Source: Holothuria scabra (taxonomy: Eukaryota; Echinodermata; Holothuroidea; Aspidochirotida; Holothuriidae). Taken from it: DNA of 64,000 nucleotides. The stretch spans positions 30,138,046-30,202,045 of the forward strand of contig CM074179.1 of the NCBI GenBank assembly GCA_037179385.1. Direction: 5' to 3'. A model generated the notes under the pieces. That model ran no database searches, was not told the DNA's origin, and saw only the letters and a program-made list of their open reading frames with translations. The position numbers and the translations under genes were made by a program. Shown one piece after another: positions 23,017 through 35,170 of this stretch (position 1 is its first letter; each line of letters starts with the position of its first letter).

Positions 23017-24816
23017 CAGCATGCACTATGCATTGGCACGTACTTACGTTGCCTGGGTACATTGTTCGAAAGACCGAGCAGTCCAGCTGGACGATCCTGA
23101 TGCAAACAACATATAACAGGCAGAGCACATATTTTCGCGAGAAAAAAAATCATGCAGAAATATTTCAATGCTTTGTTCTATCCGTCCATACTCCATTGTG
23201 ATTGAAAAAAGCGATTAGACCGTTTATAACTGATTACGAAGTAGTCTAGACCTAGCTCTTATGTCGTATACGTTTATAACAGGGGATATTTTAGCCGGTA
23301 TCGCATGCCAGTTTGCGAGCAAAGTGGACGAATCTGCAAAAAAATTTGCTCTTGCTTCGCAGTTTTGCGAATGAAATATGGCCATTTGAAAAGTTTTTCG
23401 AACATAAAATTTAGACCAAAACATCATGGAATAATTCATTTCCGTATCATATGACGCCTGTTTCTCATGAAAATCGTTCGTTATGATAACCAAAAACGTG
23501 AAAAAATTACATTCTGAGCAACTATAACGAGTGCAACTGGATCGCGATGTGGTACCGTACGAAGTCTGTTGTACGTTACGTATCTGCTCAAATATAGCCC
23601 GCTTGGCGGACGTATTTTGCACTGGAACTGAAACTGCACCTACATTTTGCAATTGTTATAACAAAGGAGACAGTACATATTCGACATTTGCAAGGAAGAC
23701 AAGGTGAACTACAACAGAAAATCTCTGTTAAAGACTTTGTGATTGGTTCCATACAAATGATTACATGCTTTCAGCCAATCACAACTCGCGACATATTCAA
23801 CGCAACTGCTGGGTGCACAGGTAGCTAGAGGATCTCGCAATTTTTTTTCAAAACAATCTCGTAAATAAAGCTCGCCGTATGAATTAAATGTGGGTGCAAA
23901 AAAAGAACAGTTGATGATATTCTACCATTACATCTCTTGACATTCGAAAAAATTGAAAACACAGGGATGTCTAGCTCCCTAAACCGAGAAATTAAAGATG
24001 AAAATGTATGGATCGATTAAGCAAGTGAGCTGGTGCTTGCTGCATACGTTTGTGCTAGTCAGCAGTACATTCATTCCACAAAGCTAGATCGAGTACTGAA
24101 AAAGGTCGACAAACTTCCATGTGGCCAAGAACAACAAAAATATCCACAATACATGTGTAAAAGACCCTCAGCAATCCGCAATGAATCGGTGAGTTTTGGG
24201 TGTAAAGTATTTTTCTTTTTTTTTTTTCTTTTCTTCAGTACGTCTTGGCACTTTTGTCATTGCCTAACGTATAGCACTAACGGACATTGTGAACCGATCC
24301 TACACATGTTTATCTTCAATTTCCTTGATGGGAAAGCTGTGTAGTGGTGATTTTTTTCTTTCTAGTTTTTTATTCTCAAGTTCCTACCAATATTTTAGTT
24401 GTTCTAGATTATGGTATAAAGCATGCAGCCGCATATGTTACTGACGGGGTGGAATCTGCAGCAGGTGAAAACTTCCAAATTCTCCCATATATATTAGTGT
24501 TACGAGAAGCTGACCAAATGTCTCCCATAAACATTAGTGTTACGTGGTGCCATTGTAAAATATGACTCTGCAGTCTTTATTGGGTTGAATAAAACCTTTG
24601 CATTATAATCAAACTCTCAAACAGGGTGGTTAATTATGATTGAACCATTCGGCCGGAAAGGATATGGGATGGGGGGGCTTAATTTAAGTGTTGTGAACTC
24701 TCAAGAACTTTTGCAGATAAGTGCACAAAACGATCCTTTTCCAGAGTAAATATTTCTAATTACTAGCATCAGTCTAATTTGCATAATTATCTAAGACACC
24801 ATGTAGCTTTACCCCG
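23017..24816. other. Interior of the TTA-flanked element, with one weak exon-like segment
   Basis: Mostly featureless. At about 24033-24188 (+) a frame reading CASQQYIHSTKLDRVLKKVD...SAIRNES ends at a strong donor (TCG then GTGAGT, intron from 24189). A pyrimidine-rich acceptor (TTCTTTTCTTCAG, near 24238) follows at once, but the next segment stops quickly. This could be a relic transposon exon. No domain is recognised. Confidence 0.2.
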
Positions 24817-25075
24817 CCCCGTGTTTGGTCTAACGGTAAATAGCATCCGCCTCTCACGCGGAAGGCCCAGGTTCGCTTCCCAGGTCAAGTCATACCAAAG
24901 ACTCTAAAAAGGAATCTACTGCCGTTGTGCGTGATGCTTCGCAAAAGCATTAGAGTAGGGAAAACAAGCTAGTGAGCCACAACTGGAAAAAGGCTGTTAC
25001 CGGCTCGACTTGAACAAGTAGGTTGGAAACTGGGCTGTAAAATTACATCTAACTAACTAACAAATTTACCCAGCC
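24817..25075 (+). repeat. tRNA(Glu)-derived SINE with CTAACTAAC tail
   Basis: The 5' part resembles a tRNA with TTTGGTCTAACGGT, a CTCTCAC anticodon loop (anticodon CTC) and a GGTTCGCTTCC T-arm. A conserved body follows (CATACCAAAGACTCTA, GTGAGCCACA, GGCTCGACT) with a TAAC-repeat tail. A second copy lies at 55545 and a 3' fragment near 60510. Confidence 0.8.
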
Positions 25076-26138
25076 CCTGGATCCTTCAGGGTGTTGCTGT
25101 AGCATAAACGGCTGTAACATAACATTACCTGCCACAACCGACATAAGCTGCTGCAATGCTGATCAGCTTTGGAGTATGCCAGTTTTTCAAACTTGTGGGG
25201 CGCATCCACACCTATATTTACAATTGACACAGACAAACTGCTTGCTTATGCATACAGATGGCAGCCATTTGTGAAGCATGCAAGGGGCATGTGGGTGGAA
25301 TGATGAATGGACTGTGGTAGGGATTTGCATGGGTCTTTGAAACGATATCAATCAGTCAGCACAGTGGGCATGGGCACTCATTCATTTCTCAAGAGTGTAG
25401 GGACTGGGGGATACAGGCCCGTGTCCAGATAAGGTACTGAAGAGGCCAAAAACTTTTCTGGGGGCCAGAATTTTTCAGCGGGTCAAATGTTTACAATTTT
25501 AAGTCAATGGAAAACTTCAAGGGGACAATTTTTGGGGGCCCTCTTCCCCTCCCCTTCTACCAAGAATATGCCCTCTTTTTTCAAGACCAGATGAATATGT
25601 AGCCTTAAACCCCTTGTTACACATATTATGAATTCATTGATAGACATGTATATATGACGGCCTGTCTTCTCCATAGAAAAATTAATGCAGTGCAATGAGT
25701 ATGCCTGGTGGAAGAGCATCAGCCTCCAACAGGGAAATCCCAAGTCGACTGGTCCATACTGCACCTGTCGCATAAAAAAGTGGCCGATCTGCAAGAGAAG
25801 ACATGTGACTGTTTCATCTACTAGAAATGTATAATAGCCTATATCGTTGATGTGTTGTTAAATTTAATCTGCCTAAGTTTCAATCCCCGGTAAGGACCGT
25901 CTACAGCACAGTCAGTGCATGGTTTTCAGATGCAATTATCAGGAGGAAATCCAACACCAAATTCGTGAATCTTCGACTAACAAAATATTATGAAAAGTGA
26001 AACCTGGGTGAAAGTTTGCCGTACTTTTTATTCAGTATTGTGGATCAGAGGTGAATCTTTGCCTTAAAAATTTCATGCAAAAGTGAATATTGGTGAATGC
26101 TTGAGGTGGGGGGTCGAAGGTTCTCCTTGACGGGTGCA

Positions 26139-26290
26139 TTAGTTTACTGTTATTGGGGTTCGTGGTTGGTTTTGTTCTGTGTTGGTCTGGTGTTGGGGTG
26201 GGGTTTTGTGTTTTTGTCCGGCCGGTTTGGGTTGTCCTTTTGTTGCAACGTGCCTGTTTCAATGTACGTTTTAAAAAAAGGTTGCAACCA
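26139..26290 (+). mobile_element. LINE 3'-tail fragment on the far side of the 5.4-kb insertion
   Basis: GGTTCGTGGTTGGTTTTG resembles the left flank at 20690-20710. CGTGCCTGTTTCAATGTACG followed by an A run matches the LINE end at 2858-2880. The TTA-flanked element therefore split a LINE-like copy. Confidence 0.5.
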
Positions 26291-27059
26291 TATAGTGAAC
26301 CATGAAACAAAGGCAACTTATTGCTTGATGCAATAATAATGTATGTAATTAAATGTGCAGTATCGCTGAAATGGGAAAGACTGCCATGAAGGGCAAAGTT
26401 CGAACCATATTTTCACCTTAAACAAATTTCCTTGAAATGCATTAAGAAACACTTACGTAAGGGATGTGGGTGAGGTGTAAATAAACATCGCTGGATTCAA
26501 TTCAAACAGAATCAAATTTTCAAAGACCATTAGCTGGGTTTAGGAGGGGCAGAGCGGGCAAGGCCATCCAGACGATTTTCTTTGGCACAGCGAAGCAATT
26601 ATGCGTTCAGAGTGGACAAATGGTTTGGTTACCTTCTAATTGAAAAAACAGTGATTTCCCACAGAAAAATTATAGCTTGGGGGAAGTTAATCAAATCAAA
26701 ACTGAACTGAATGATCGTGTCAGCAGTGGGGGAGGGGGCAGAATGTCAAACTGGGGAAGGGGAAACTAAGGGCAAAATATTAGGTTGGGGGCAAAAGCCC
26801 TCAGAAGCACTGAGTATGAAAAAATTAAGCGTATGGACAGATTTTCGGCCATTGAGGGCACCAGAGAGGACATTGGGCCCCAGTCAAAATCTTTTGCTTC
26901 CGGTTGCCCCACTTTACTCCCAAAGTACAGTGGTCTGGCATGAGTTTTCTAGGCAAAGTAATTCAAAAATTATCCTCCAAATATTTTGAACCATCACCTA
27001 AGTTTTAAAAATTGTTTATTCATAAATACTTGTATTGATTTGCTGCATTCTGATTGGCT
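26291..27059. other. Non-coding DNA, no recognisable feature
   Basis: Contains GGGGCAAA-type patches such as those near many decayed hAT ends, but no paired termini were found. Confidence 0.35.
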
Positions 27060-27116
27060 GAAAACCATTCGAGACCGGTCTCGAATGGCATTCGAAACCG
27101 GTCTCGAATGGTTTTC
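27060..27116. repeat. 57-bp near-perfect palindrome of CGAGACCGGTCTCG cores
   Basis: GAAAACCATTCGAGACCGG opens it and GAATGGTTTTC closes it. The whole segment equals its own reverse complement except for the central base and one mismatched pair. The left half holds a perfect 22-bp palindrome around ACCGGT, and the right half a near-perfect second one, so the sequence can fold as one long cruciform or two small ones. It follows a CTGATTGGCTG word that resembles an inverted CCAAT box. Confidence 0.95.
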
Positions 27117-28195
27117 AAGAAGTAAGGAGAATTGAATTGAATGTGATCACTATACTTACTGTGTACAATATTTTAAGCCCATGCTAGGTTGCCATAGCAA
27201 CATGCTATATTCACCCAATAATTTTGCACAGCACATGTAGGCTAGGCCCACTGTTATGTCATACAGATAGCCAAGTACATGTTAGCAAGATAAACAGTAA
27301 CACTCACACACTGTATCAAGTTGATACCCTAGTCTTCAGAGTTACCATTCCAAAGAATAGTAACTGGCAGTGACATAGACATAGGTTAGCCTAGGCTTAG
27401 GAATCATTGCTCCCCGCAAATGGATATTTTGATCACACCCACATTCTGTTTTATAGGTCTAGGCCCTAGTCTTGAACTGCACTGAGCTTCGATGACTGGC
27501 ACTGTTGTTTACGTGTTAATCCTCTCCTAAATTTGGAGGGATCAAATAAAACGTGACTTAAATAAGCACTAAGCCCAAGTTGTTACGCCTCCTAAAGTGT
27601 CTAACGTTAGAAAAAAGCTGGTGACGGCCCTGAGCTATCCATAATGTTTTTTCTCAGACGTGAAATTTGCATGACATCACTACCATATGTACACTCTTTT
27701 TTTAAAAAGTTCAAGAACGAACTGTTAGCAAAAGTCGGCGGTCCAACGGTGGCAAAATAGCCTAGAGCGGGCCGATGGAGGTGCGCCAGCTGAATCCCGA
27801 CTTCCATGACTTCATACAGTTGTTAAACCAATCAGCATCGCTGCCTCCGGCGGACCGCTGGCTTGCCACCGGACAATCCGCCGGCGGGCCGGCGGAGCTG
27901 CCTACAGCGGACCGCCATCGGGCCCACCAAATTTTGCTATCAGTATTGCTTTTTTGTTTAGGGAAGTTATTACTGTTTTATTCACAGAATATTTTTACAA
28001 ACCGCGAATACTACTTTGAACATTGTGAGGAATGCAATACAGACAATCTTACACAAGGAGACGGGTCTTCGACAGAAAGTGAGGAAACCGATTTGACCCA
28101 GGAATGTTTGGAAATTTTTCAGCAAATCCTGTTTTATTCGTCTCAAATTATTTTTCATATACACAGGAATTCATTTTCTATTCACAGGAAAATAG
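27117..28195. other. Non-coding DNA with one weak 143-codon open frame
   Basis: An ATG-initiated frame at 27775-28206 (+) begins MEVRQLNPDFHDFIQLLNQ, passes a GC-rich CCGGCGG-type palindromic patch and ends inside the next transposon's first bases. No domain is recognised, and its overlap with the transposon border suggests chance. Confidence 0.3.
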
Positions 28196-29010
28196 CAGGC
28201 CCGTAACCAGACTTGCAGAGCAGGGGCAAACCTTTTCCAGAGGGCACTAAGTTTTGCCAAACGCAACCCTTCAAACTTTTGGCGAAATTTATGTGTGTGT
28301 GACTATCTAAACGGAGGCCAGCATCGTTTGGCGGGGAGCGTACATGAAATGTTTGGTTTTACGAACCCCCTACATGGCCGAAAACGACACGTCCTGAGTT
28401 TTCTAAGCAACATGTACCCAGTCATGAAATAGGGGATTCATGTCGGCAATTTCTTAGTTATTGAAAAGGTCAGTATGAAAAATGGTAATGCAAATCAGAT
28501 GGGTTTTGAGACTAAAAAGCATGATACCTTTTGCATGAAATCCGTACGATGACTTCGTGCCTTTCCTAAGAAATACGCAAGGTTCATTGACTATGATAAC
28601 ATCAGATGTCGCACCGTCTACAATTGGCAACCTTTGGCTGCCGGGCGCAAGACGGCGGGAAAGAGCTATGGCGAGTGCTTCCACTAGTTACGAAATTGGA
28701 CGAGCAAAACATCTCGCATTTTGTGTTCTCCTTGAGCAAGCACGGAAATGTGTGCGATCCACGGACTTATATACATGGAGCACGTAACCTGTACGTCCTA
28801 TCCGTAGGTTGTCTCCAACGACTGGGACAAAATATCAATTTGTGTGTATTGAGAGACTGAAGAAAATATCAAAATTTAAAATTCTTTTCGTAGTATGTAT
28901 ACTATTGCACAGTAGTCTGACCGTATAAGACCACAGAGCAGGGGTAGAGGGTCAAGCCGAGGAGCAGGGGTTCAGCTCTACTCCCCCCCCCCCCCTTGGT
29001 TACAGGACTT
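28196..29010. mobile_element. hAT-like element with imperfect 8-bp TSD
   Basis: The left end CAGGCCCGTAACC and the inverted right end AAGTCCTGTAACC match at 10 of 13 bases. The flanks are GAAAATAG (28188-28195) and GAAAATCG (29011-29018), 7 of 8 identical. A 14-base C run lies just inside the right end. There is no transposase. Confidence 0.5.
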
Positions 29011-29018
29011 GAAAATCG

Positions 29019-30146
29019 GATGAAATTAAACAGTTTTCCTTCCTGCCAATTACGTAGTGACTTCAAAATAAATTTTTAAGTAGATAGATGTCAGCCTTTT
29101 AAACTTAAGATAGCTACAGTTGGGCTGCACTAATGATGTGGCCTTTAGGACCGTGTCTGAGTTAGGTTCTTGGGAATGCATTTTCTAAATTTCGGTATTG
29201 CCTGTAAGGGGTAATGGTATTCATCCAGCTGTGCTTCAATCATGGGTGCCAATCCTGGGGAGGGTGAAAGTGGGACATGTCCCCTCACTTTAAAGAAATA
29301 CACCAATTGACTAAAGATTCTTACACGGTACATTTTTGATGGAAGTGGTCATGATCCCCTCCTCTTGTCACACATTTGAGTGTAGATCGATGAAGGGGTA
29401 CTGTAAGTGATAGTGTTTTTGGAATGGCATAAATGATAAATGCTAAATTTATGTACTTGTGTATTTTGCGTTAAGGCTATGATTTTTTTCACAGGACACG
29501 TACACAAATTACAGTTGTGATGAATGCCATGCAGCCAGTCTTGCACAACAGTAGGGTCCTTAAATAGAAGATGCAGAAAATAATGGGACTCGGGTAAATT
29601 TTAAGTGTCGGAAATTGTGTTTCTTTTTTTTTTTCAAGAGGTTTTTCGTACAAAGACGATTTGAGAAAGAAGACTGCTATGTACATTCAAGCGAAATCTT
29701 TTCATTGGTATATTGCTCACAAACTCCGTAATAAAGTGTACCTAAAATCTTAAATTCCAAAACCATATATTACAGCGTTAGGAAATCAAAACTTCCAACT
29801 ACGATCTTCACAAAACATTTCTTAGCTGAGATAAAAATGATGAAGTTTATATACTTAAAAATGGATAGACTGCATCATAATTCGTGGATGTCACCCTTGT
29901 TCTGCTCAAATTACTGTCTTTGTATTTCTTTCCTCTGTTTAAAGCTATGTAGCAGTGTGCCCTTTGAATAAATATTATCTCATTCAGGGTGACGACATAA
30001 AAACCCGATCTAAACCATATGGTATGCAAGATAACAGGAAGTGTTCAAATTCATTTTAACGTACTTTTAGTTCAATCTGTAGAGCAAGTAATGTGAGTTG
30101 CACAAGAGAATGTTACAAAATATTGCGCCATTTCAATTTTAACATT
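29019..30146. other. Non-coding DNA, no clear feature
   Basis: GGACATGTCCCC near 29273 resembles the patch at 41068 and may mark a hAT-family fragment. Nothing else was recognised. Confidence 0.35.
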
Positions 30147-30147
30147 A

Positions 30148-30360
30148 AAGGGGAAGTTTAAGCAAAAATTTAATTTTCATATGTGAAAGAGGAACAAAAT
30201 CTGCACAGTGTGGTGAAAGTTTCATTTAAATGGGACATGTGTTTCTTGAGATATCAGAAAATGGAGTCAGTAGATGTGTGTTCAAAAGTGAGTTTGAGGG
30301 CGTCGGTGATATATATCACTTCCTCACATTGACAAGGAATCCTTTGTTTCCCTTTGTTTT
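30148..30360 (+). repeat. Dispersed repeat, copy 1 (AAAGGGGAAGTTTAAGC)
   Basis: Begins AAAGGGGAAGTTTAAGCAAA, then TTTTCATATGTGAAA, AAATCTRCACAGT, GAGATATCAG-like, CAAAAGTGA and CCTCACATTGA words, ending near CCTTTGTTTT. The same succession is present inverted at about 49388-49608. Confidence 0.75.
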
Positions 30361-31149
30361 ATCAGACTGTTGTGCTGACCTTGAAGTTAATAGGAGTATG
30401 ACCTCCCTGTAGGGGATTCAAAGTTTGTAAAATTCTCATGCCACTTATGCAATCAGATTTTAATAACACGTGATTGTTGAGGAGAAAATCCAGTATAAAT
30501 TTTCAAGAAAAACAAAAGACTGCCCATTATTGTGGAGATGTGTCATATGTCCTTGCTTCAATTTCACTTTTTGTTGAAATCGTGAAAATTACATGTTCAT
30601 ATCTTGAGAACCACACATCGGATTTTAATGCAAATTTCACCAAAATGCTCAGAATAACTACCCATCTAACATACCAAATCCTGTTGTGACCTTAAACCCG
30701 TCTTCTAGACGTCTCAGTAAAGAAATTAGCTATGGTAGTGGGAGTCAGCTGCATAATTGTTAATGTGAAAGTCCAAATTTCAAAACACAAAAGTTCAGTG
30801 GGTTAACGGAAATGAGCCAGGGGAGGGACACGAGAAGGAAAAGGCGGGAGGACAGGGGCTCCGCTTAGCAATGTGCCCTCAACTCATAAAATTCAAAGGT
30901 AAAAATAAAAATTGGGCAAAAAGTGCTCAAAAACAAAAAACACCTTGAACTTGTACATGTAGTTTCACTAAATTTGAGAGACTGGGAGACTGATTAGAGA
31001 AACGCCTATCTTGAGATTTTTCGACCCCCTCTAATCTAACTCTGGTTGGCATTTCGGCTTGAAAATACACTAAACAAAAGCTTTCTGATATAGACTGGTT
31101 CTCAAAAGTGTTTTCGTTACACTCATTATAAGAACAATATTGTTTTTAA

Positions 31150-31545
31150 GACAAAATTAGACCTCAAAACGATACCTTGTTTAATGGTTTCGATTATAAG
31201 AGAAACCTATGCATTCATGTTGTGTGCGTGCGCGTATATATGCGTGTGTGTGTTTGTGTCACTTCGCTTGTTAAAACGATATCTCAATGTATTAATGACC
31301 GACAGTTTTCAAACTTGGTATATAGATGCACCATATTAAGAGAAAGAACTCTATTGTTTTTGGTGGAGGTCGAAGGTCATCCGGGGTCACCGGGTTTCAA
31401 GGTCTGAAAATGTGGTAATGCGATATTTCAAGATAGGAAAGTTGAATAGATTTCTTATTTGGTATGTGGATGCGCTACAGTCAGAAGATGGTCCCTATTA
31501 TTTTTGGTGGAGGTCAAAGGTCATCTGGGAAAACAAAATTAATAT
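31150..31545 (+). repeat. GGTCA-rich repeat, copy 1
   Basis: GGTTTCGATTATAAGAGAAA, CTATGCATTCATG and two units of TATTGTTTTTGGTGGAGGTC-type sequence about 130 bp apart. It matches 47125-47660. AGGTCAAAGGTCA at 31507-31519 is an ideal direct repeat with 1-bp spacer (DR1) of nuclear-receptor half-sites. Confidence 0.75.
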
Positions 31546-32029
31546 TGGAACATGTTAGTATAGTCAGAAGATAATGGTGCATGATGGGATTATTTGAAAT
31601 GGAACATTTATATGTACATCATCAAAACCTCAATGCATTTTTGGGTTTATCATGTTTGTCTAGGTTCCGATGTGCTTATCTCAAATTAAGTTCCCCGTTG
31701 TCACCCAAAGATTCCCCATCATCGTTTTCAACGAAAACAATTGTCAGTGAAACAACGATTAACTGGGGGATGAATTTTATTATTTATTTGAATGAAGTAT
31801 GTTTTAGCATGACAAAAATTACTTAAGATTGTTTTTCTTTAAAGGAAACCCAAATGCAATTATAAACACGAAGCAACCCTTTCAAACGAGAAAAAAGTTC
31901 TTCTCAAAGCTTTCGTTAATTTTGTTATTTTAAGTCCGTACAAACAGGTGCTGCGATAATCTCACAGAGTCTCAAAACAAAACTACTTTGAATGATTTTG
32001 TATATGTTCACTCTTTTTTTGTTCAACAG

Positions 32030-33981
32030 GGCAATACTCTCGATATGGAAAGTCCCAACAAGCTTGTGTCTAATGAAGGGAGTTCAGTAACTCGGGCAGA
32101 AAGTTTGTTAGCTGTTCTTGCACTTTCAATTAAGCATGGCCTATCAGGCTCTGCTGTAAAAGATATAATTGATTTAATCCATCTACATTGCCCAGGGACA
32201 TTGCCGAATTCAAACTATTTATTCACAAAAATTTTGCCGATCATTTGGGGAATTGCCAATATCATTTTTATTGTTCATTTTGTAAAGCCTATATGGGAGT
32301 TATTTCAAATGTAAGAGATGAATGCGAAGTATGTAGTACAGAGTTTGATAAGGATTGCAGCATACGTGATGGTAATTTTTTATTGTTCTGCCTTTAGAGC
32401 AACAACTCAAGTCTCTTTTAGAAACAAATGATGTGGGTCATACTCTAATGATTAGAACACAAGATCAGAATAATGACTTCATTTCTGACATTACAGATGG
32501 TGCATTGTATAAGCAAATGGCTAATGATGAAATGCTTCAAAACAAAGAAAATTTTTCTCTGTTTTAATACTGACGGTGTTCCAGTTTTTCGTTCTTCAAA
32601 ATTTAGCATTTGGCCTCTGATTTGTGCAATTAATGAACTCCCAATCAAAATGAGGAAGGAACACATGATTTTGTCGGCCTTATGGTTTGGAACTGATCGA
32701 CCAAACATGGAGACATTTTAAAGCCGTTTGTGGAAGAATGCAGTCATCTGAGTCAGGATGGATTTTCATGGCAATATGGTATCAATCAACCGGAAACGGT
32801 ATTGTCAAAGGGTTTTCCTATTATTTGTTGTGCTGATGGACAAGCTAGATGCATGCTCCAGAATATGGTCCAGTTTAATGTGTACTTTGGTTGCGGATTC
32901 TGTAAGCATAAAGGGGAATATGATCATGACTCTGATTCATTAAAATATCCGTACGGTAGCCCCAGTGCACCATTAAGAACCAATGCAGGTACCAAGGCTG
33001 ACAGCATTAGAGCAGCGGAAACTGGGACGCGAGTCAATGGATTAAAGGGAGAAAGCATTTTGTCATTTCTTTTTCATTTTAATATAGTAGAAGGCTTCAT
33101 TCCAGATAACCTGCATGCCGTTTCCCTTGGTACCGTTCGTCGCTTCTTTTTCATGTGGGTCGACCCAAGTAATTGCTACGAACCTTACTACTTAGGTCCT
33201 AAGCTTCAGGTGCTCTGTGAGAGAATTTCAAATATTAAGCCGACAAAAGAAATCCAGCGTGTACCTAAAACACTAGAGGTAGTTAAGTACTGGAAAGCCA
33301 GTGAATGGATTTCATTTCTTTTTTATTCCCTTCCAGTACTGTCTGGTGTTTTCCCGCCCAAGAATTTAGCTCATGGGGCAATGCTGGTGCAAGCAATGTT
33401 TTATCTTTGTAGTCATCCTATTTCTCAGCAATCAATACAAATGAGTGAATTTTTAATCGGGAAATTTTTAATATTTGTTAAACCGTTGTATGGTAGGAAA
33501 GAGATGATATACAACATGCATCTTTTATCACACTTAACTGATTGCGTTCGAAACCGGGGACCATTATGGGATACATCCTGTTTCATGTTCGAAACCTACA
33601 ATGGCTGTCTCAAAAACCTTTTCAATGGAACTAGAGCTGTACCACACCAAATATTTACAAATTTTTATGTAGGTTACAGTTTCTCCACCAGTACTATGCC
33701 AAATCAGTTTCTCTAGTCATGGAAGATTTTATTCAAAGAGTGCTGTATCAAAAGCAGCTGACAAAGAGTGCAAATTAATTTCCTCTACCTGAAGTAGGGG
33801 TAGTTACATTGGGTGCTGCAGTGTCTTTAAAATTGACAGCTGCTTTGAAGCTCGCACTCCAAAATAAGATAGGAGAGAGAATTGTTTCATCTACAGCCAA
33901 ATGTTATAAACGATTTATTATTGATGATGTACTTTCTCAACCTCTGAATATTCAAGTAAATACAAAAGAACAGATTCTTTA
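32030..33981 (+). pseudogene. tnp2-like (CACTA/EnSpm-type) transposase, frameshifted
   Basis: A good acceptor (TTTTTTTGTTCAACAG) precedes 32030, and an ATG follows at 32045 (MESPNKLVSNEGS...). The reading then changes frame near 32195 into HFYCSFCKAYMG...CEVCSTEFD (a CX2C...CX2C zinc-binding block), passes LEQQLKSLLE and ISDITDGALYKQM, and changes frame again before FNTDGVPVFRSSKFSIWPL and ALWFGTDRPNMETF. The longest piece (32730-33716) has FGCGFCKHKG, NGLKGESILSFL, NLHAVSLGTVRRFF and the C-terminal MHLLSHLTDCVRNRGPLW with FETYNGCLKNLFNGTR. A last piece runs to about 33981 in another frame (SSTAKCYKRFIID). This order matches metazoan tnp2-like transposases, which cut and paste DNA elements. 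Four or more frame changes make it inactive. Terminal inverted repeats were not found. Confidence 0.75.
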
Positions 33982-33989
33982 ATTGAATT

Positions 33990-35170
33990 GAATGATCATC
34001 TTGCAGAGATTTTGTACTTAGTAATATTTAGGAATCATTATTGCGTAACAAATTGTGACTGTGATGAACTTGTGTTGGTGATAGTGATGGAACTGGTAAC
34101 AGTCCAAAGGTTAAAATATGTATACGGCTGATTTGACACAGAAATTGGTTGTCCTATATGTTGGTTATTTTTTTAGTCCATTGACGTGTTCTTTTCACCT
34201 TGCCTGTGCACATTTACGATTGTGCACATTTTTTGTGCACTTTGTATTGGTTATTTTGTATAAAAAATAATTTCAAGATATATCAAAATTATAGCTTTGG
34301 AAGTGTAGAATACCAGTGAATTCTATTCCTATAATGTGAGGCAATTATATTTAAAAATGTGCTCAAGAAAGTCAAACGTGACATTGTGAATGCTTTGAAT
34401 AGCCTATACGCCGGGCAGTAAAATAAAGTAGGCCCAAATAACACTGCCAAACATGAGATCCTGTCTATCTCGGTGAAATCATATGCATACGATCTATTGC
34501 AGAACTAAATTGCATCTACATCGTGATTGGTTCGATTGGGTTTATGCTAGCCAGCCAATCACAGCTAGCAAACATCGCCAACGGGAGTAAGTGTGGGAAA
34601 ATCCTGCTGCAGTTTTCGCATTGAACTTTCATAGTTGGTCAGCACAGCCGGCCGAGTCCCATGTTATATTCACCAATTAGAATGAGGCATCGCAAATCTC
34701 TGAAGGAGTAAGTGGATTTTCCTGGGAACATGCAGGCTTACGTGCATTTCATTAGCAGATTCTTTTCAACAAAAAAAAAAAAAAAACGAAAGGATCGAAC
34801 AAGAAGTGCGAAAAGGAAACTGGGATATTAATATAGGAAAGGAACCATAAAGTAAGTTCAGTTGTGTATCTCTACATTTCTAAAAAAATGGAGTTGTTTG
34901 GAATTATAAGGAACTGAAGGAGAAAGTATTTTACTACATTTACATACTTTTGCTGTATGCCATTGTTTGAAACTTTGAGAAATGTTAACTTCTGATAAAA
35001 GAAACATTTTCACCTCGTTTGAAATGAATCTTACATAAAGGTAGGTAGGTAGCCTATCTTACGAGTTTCATGGGGACATTTAGAATGTACGGAAGCTAAG
35101 AAAAGGTTTAATTACAAAAGAGAGGTATAGAACTTAGGCATGACAACACCCTAATGTCATCCTTGGGAGC
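33990..35170. other. Non-coding DNA
   Basis: AT-rich, with an A17 run near 34771-34787 and a GATTGGTTCGATTGG patch near 34523. No coding or paired-terminus signal is recognised. Confidence 0.35.

Larger units (their letters stand above)
20754..26138. mobile_element. 5.4-kb inverted-repeat DNA element with TTA target duplication
   Basis: The left end TGCACCCGTCAA...CTTCGAC...CCCCACCTCAAGCA matches the inverted right end over about 45 bp with a few mismatches. It is flanked by TTA at 20751-20753 and 26139-26141. A 3-bp TTA/TAA duplication is known for PIF/Harbinger, and 2-4 bp for CACTA elements; the termini do not decide between them. Just inside the left end GTGAATCT(T/G)CGACGAA is repeated three times (about 20857-20940), and a related GTGAATCTTCGACTAA lies near 25966. 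The interior holds nested elements and no recognisable transposase, so it is non-autonomous or decayed. Confidence 0.7.

Noticed and set aside
23224..23652. 142-codon minus-strand open frame inside the TTA-flanked element
   Set aside because: It starts at TTG, has no motif, and its composition is not transposase-like.
24817..24892. Functional tRNA-Glu gene
   Set aside because: Acceptor stem does not close and the sequence continues into a conserved SINE body with a TAAC tail.
27775..28206. 143-codon ATG frame beginning MEVRQLNPDFHDFIQLLNQ
   Set aside because: The opening faintly recalls small nucleotidyltransferases, but no catalytic motif follows and the frame ends within the terminus of a transposon. 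Treated as chance or relic.
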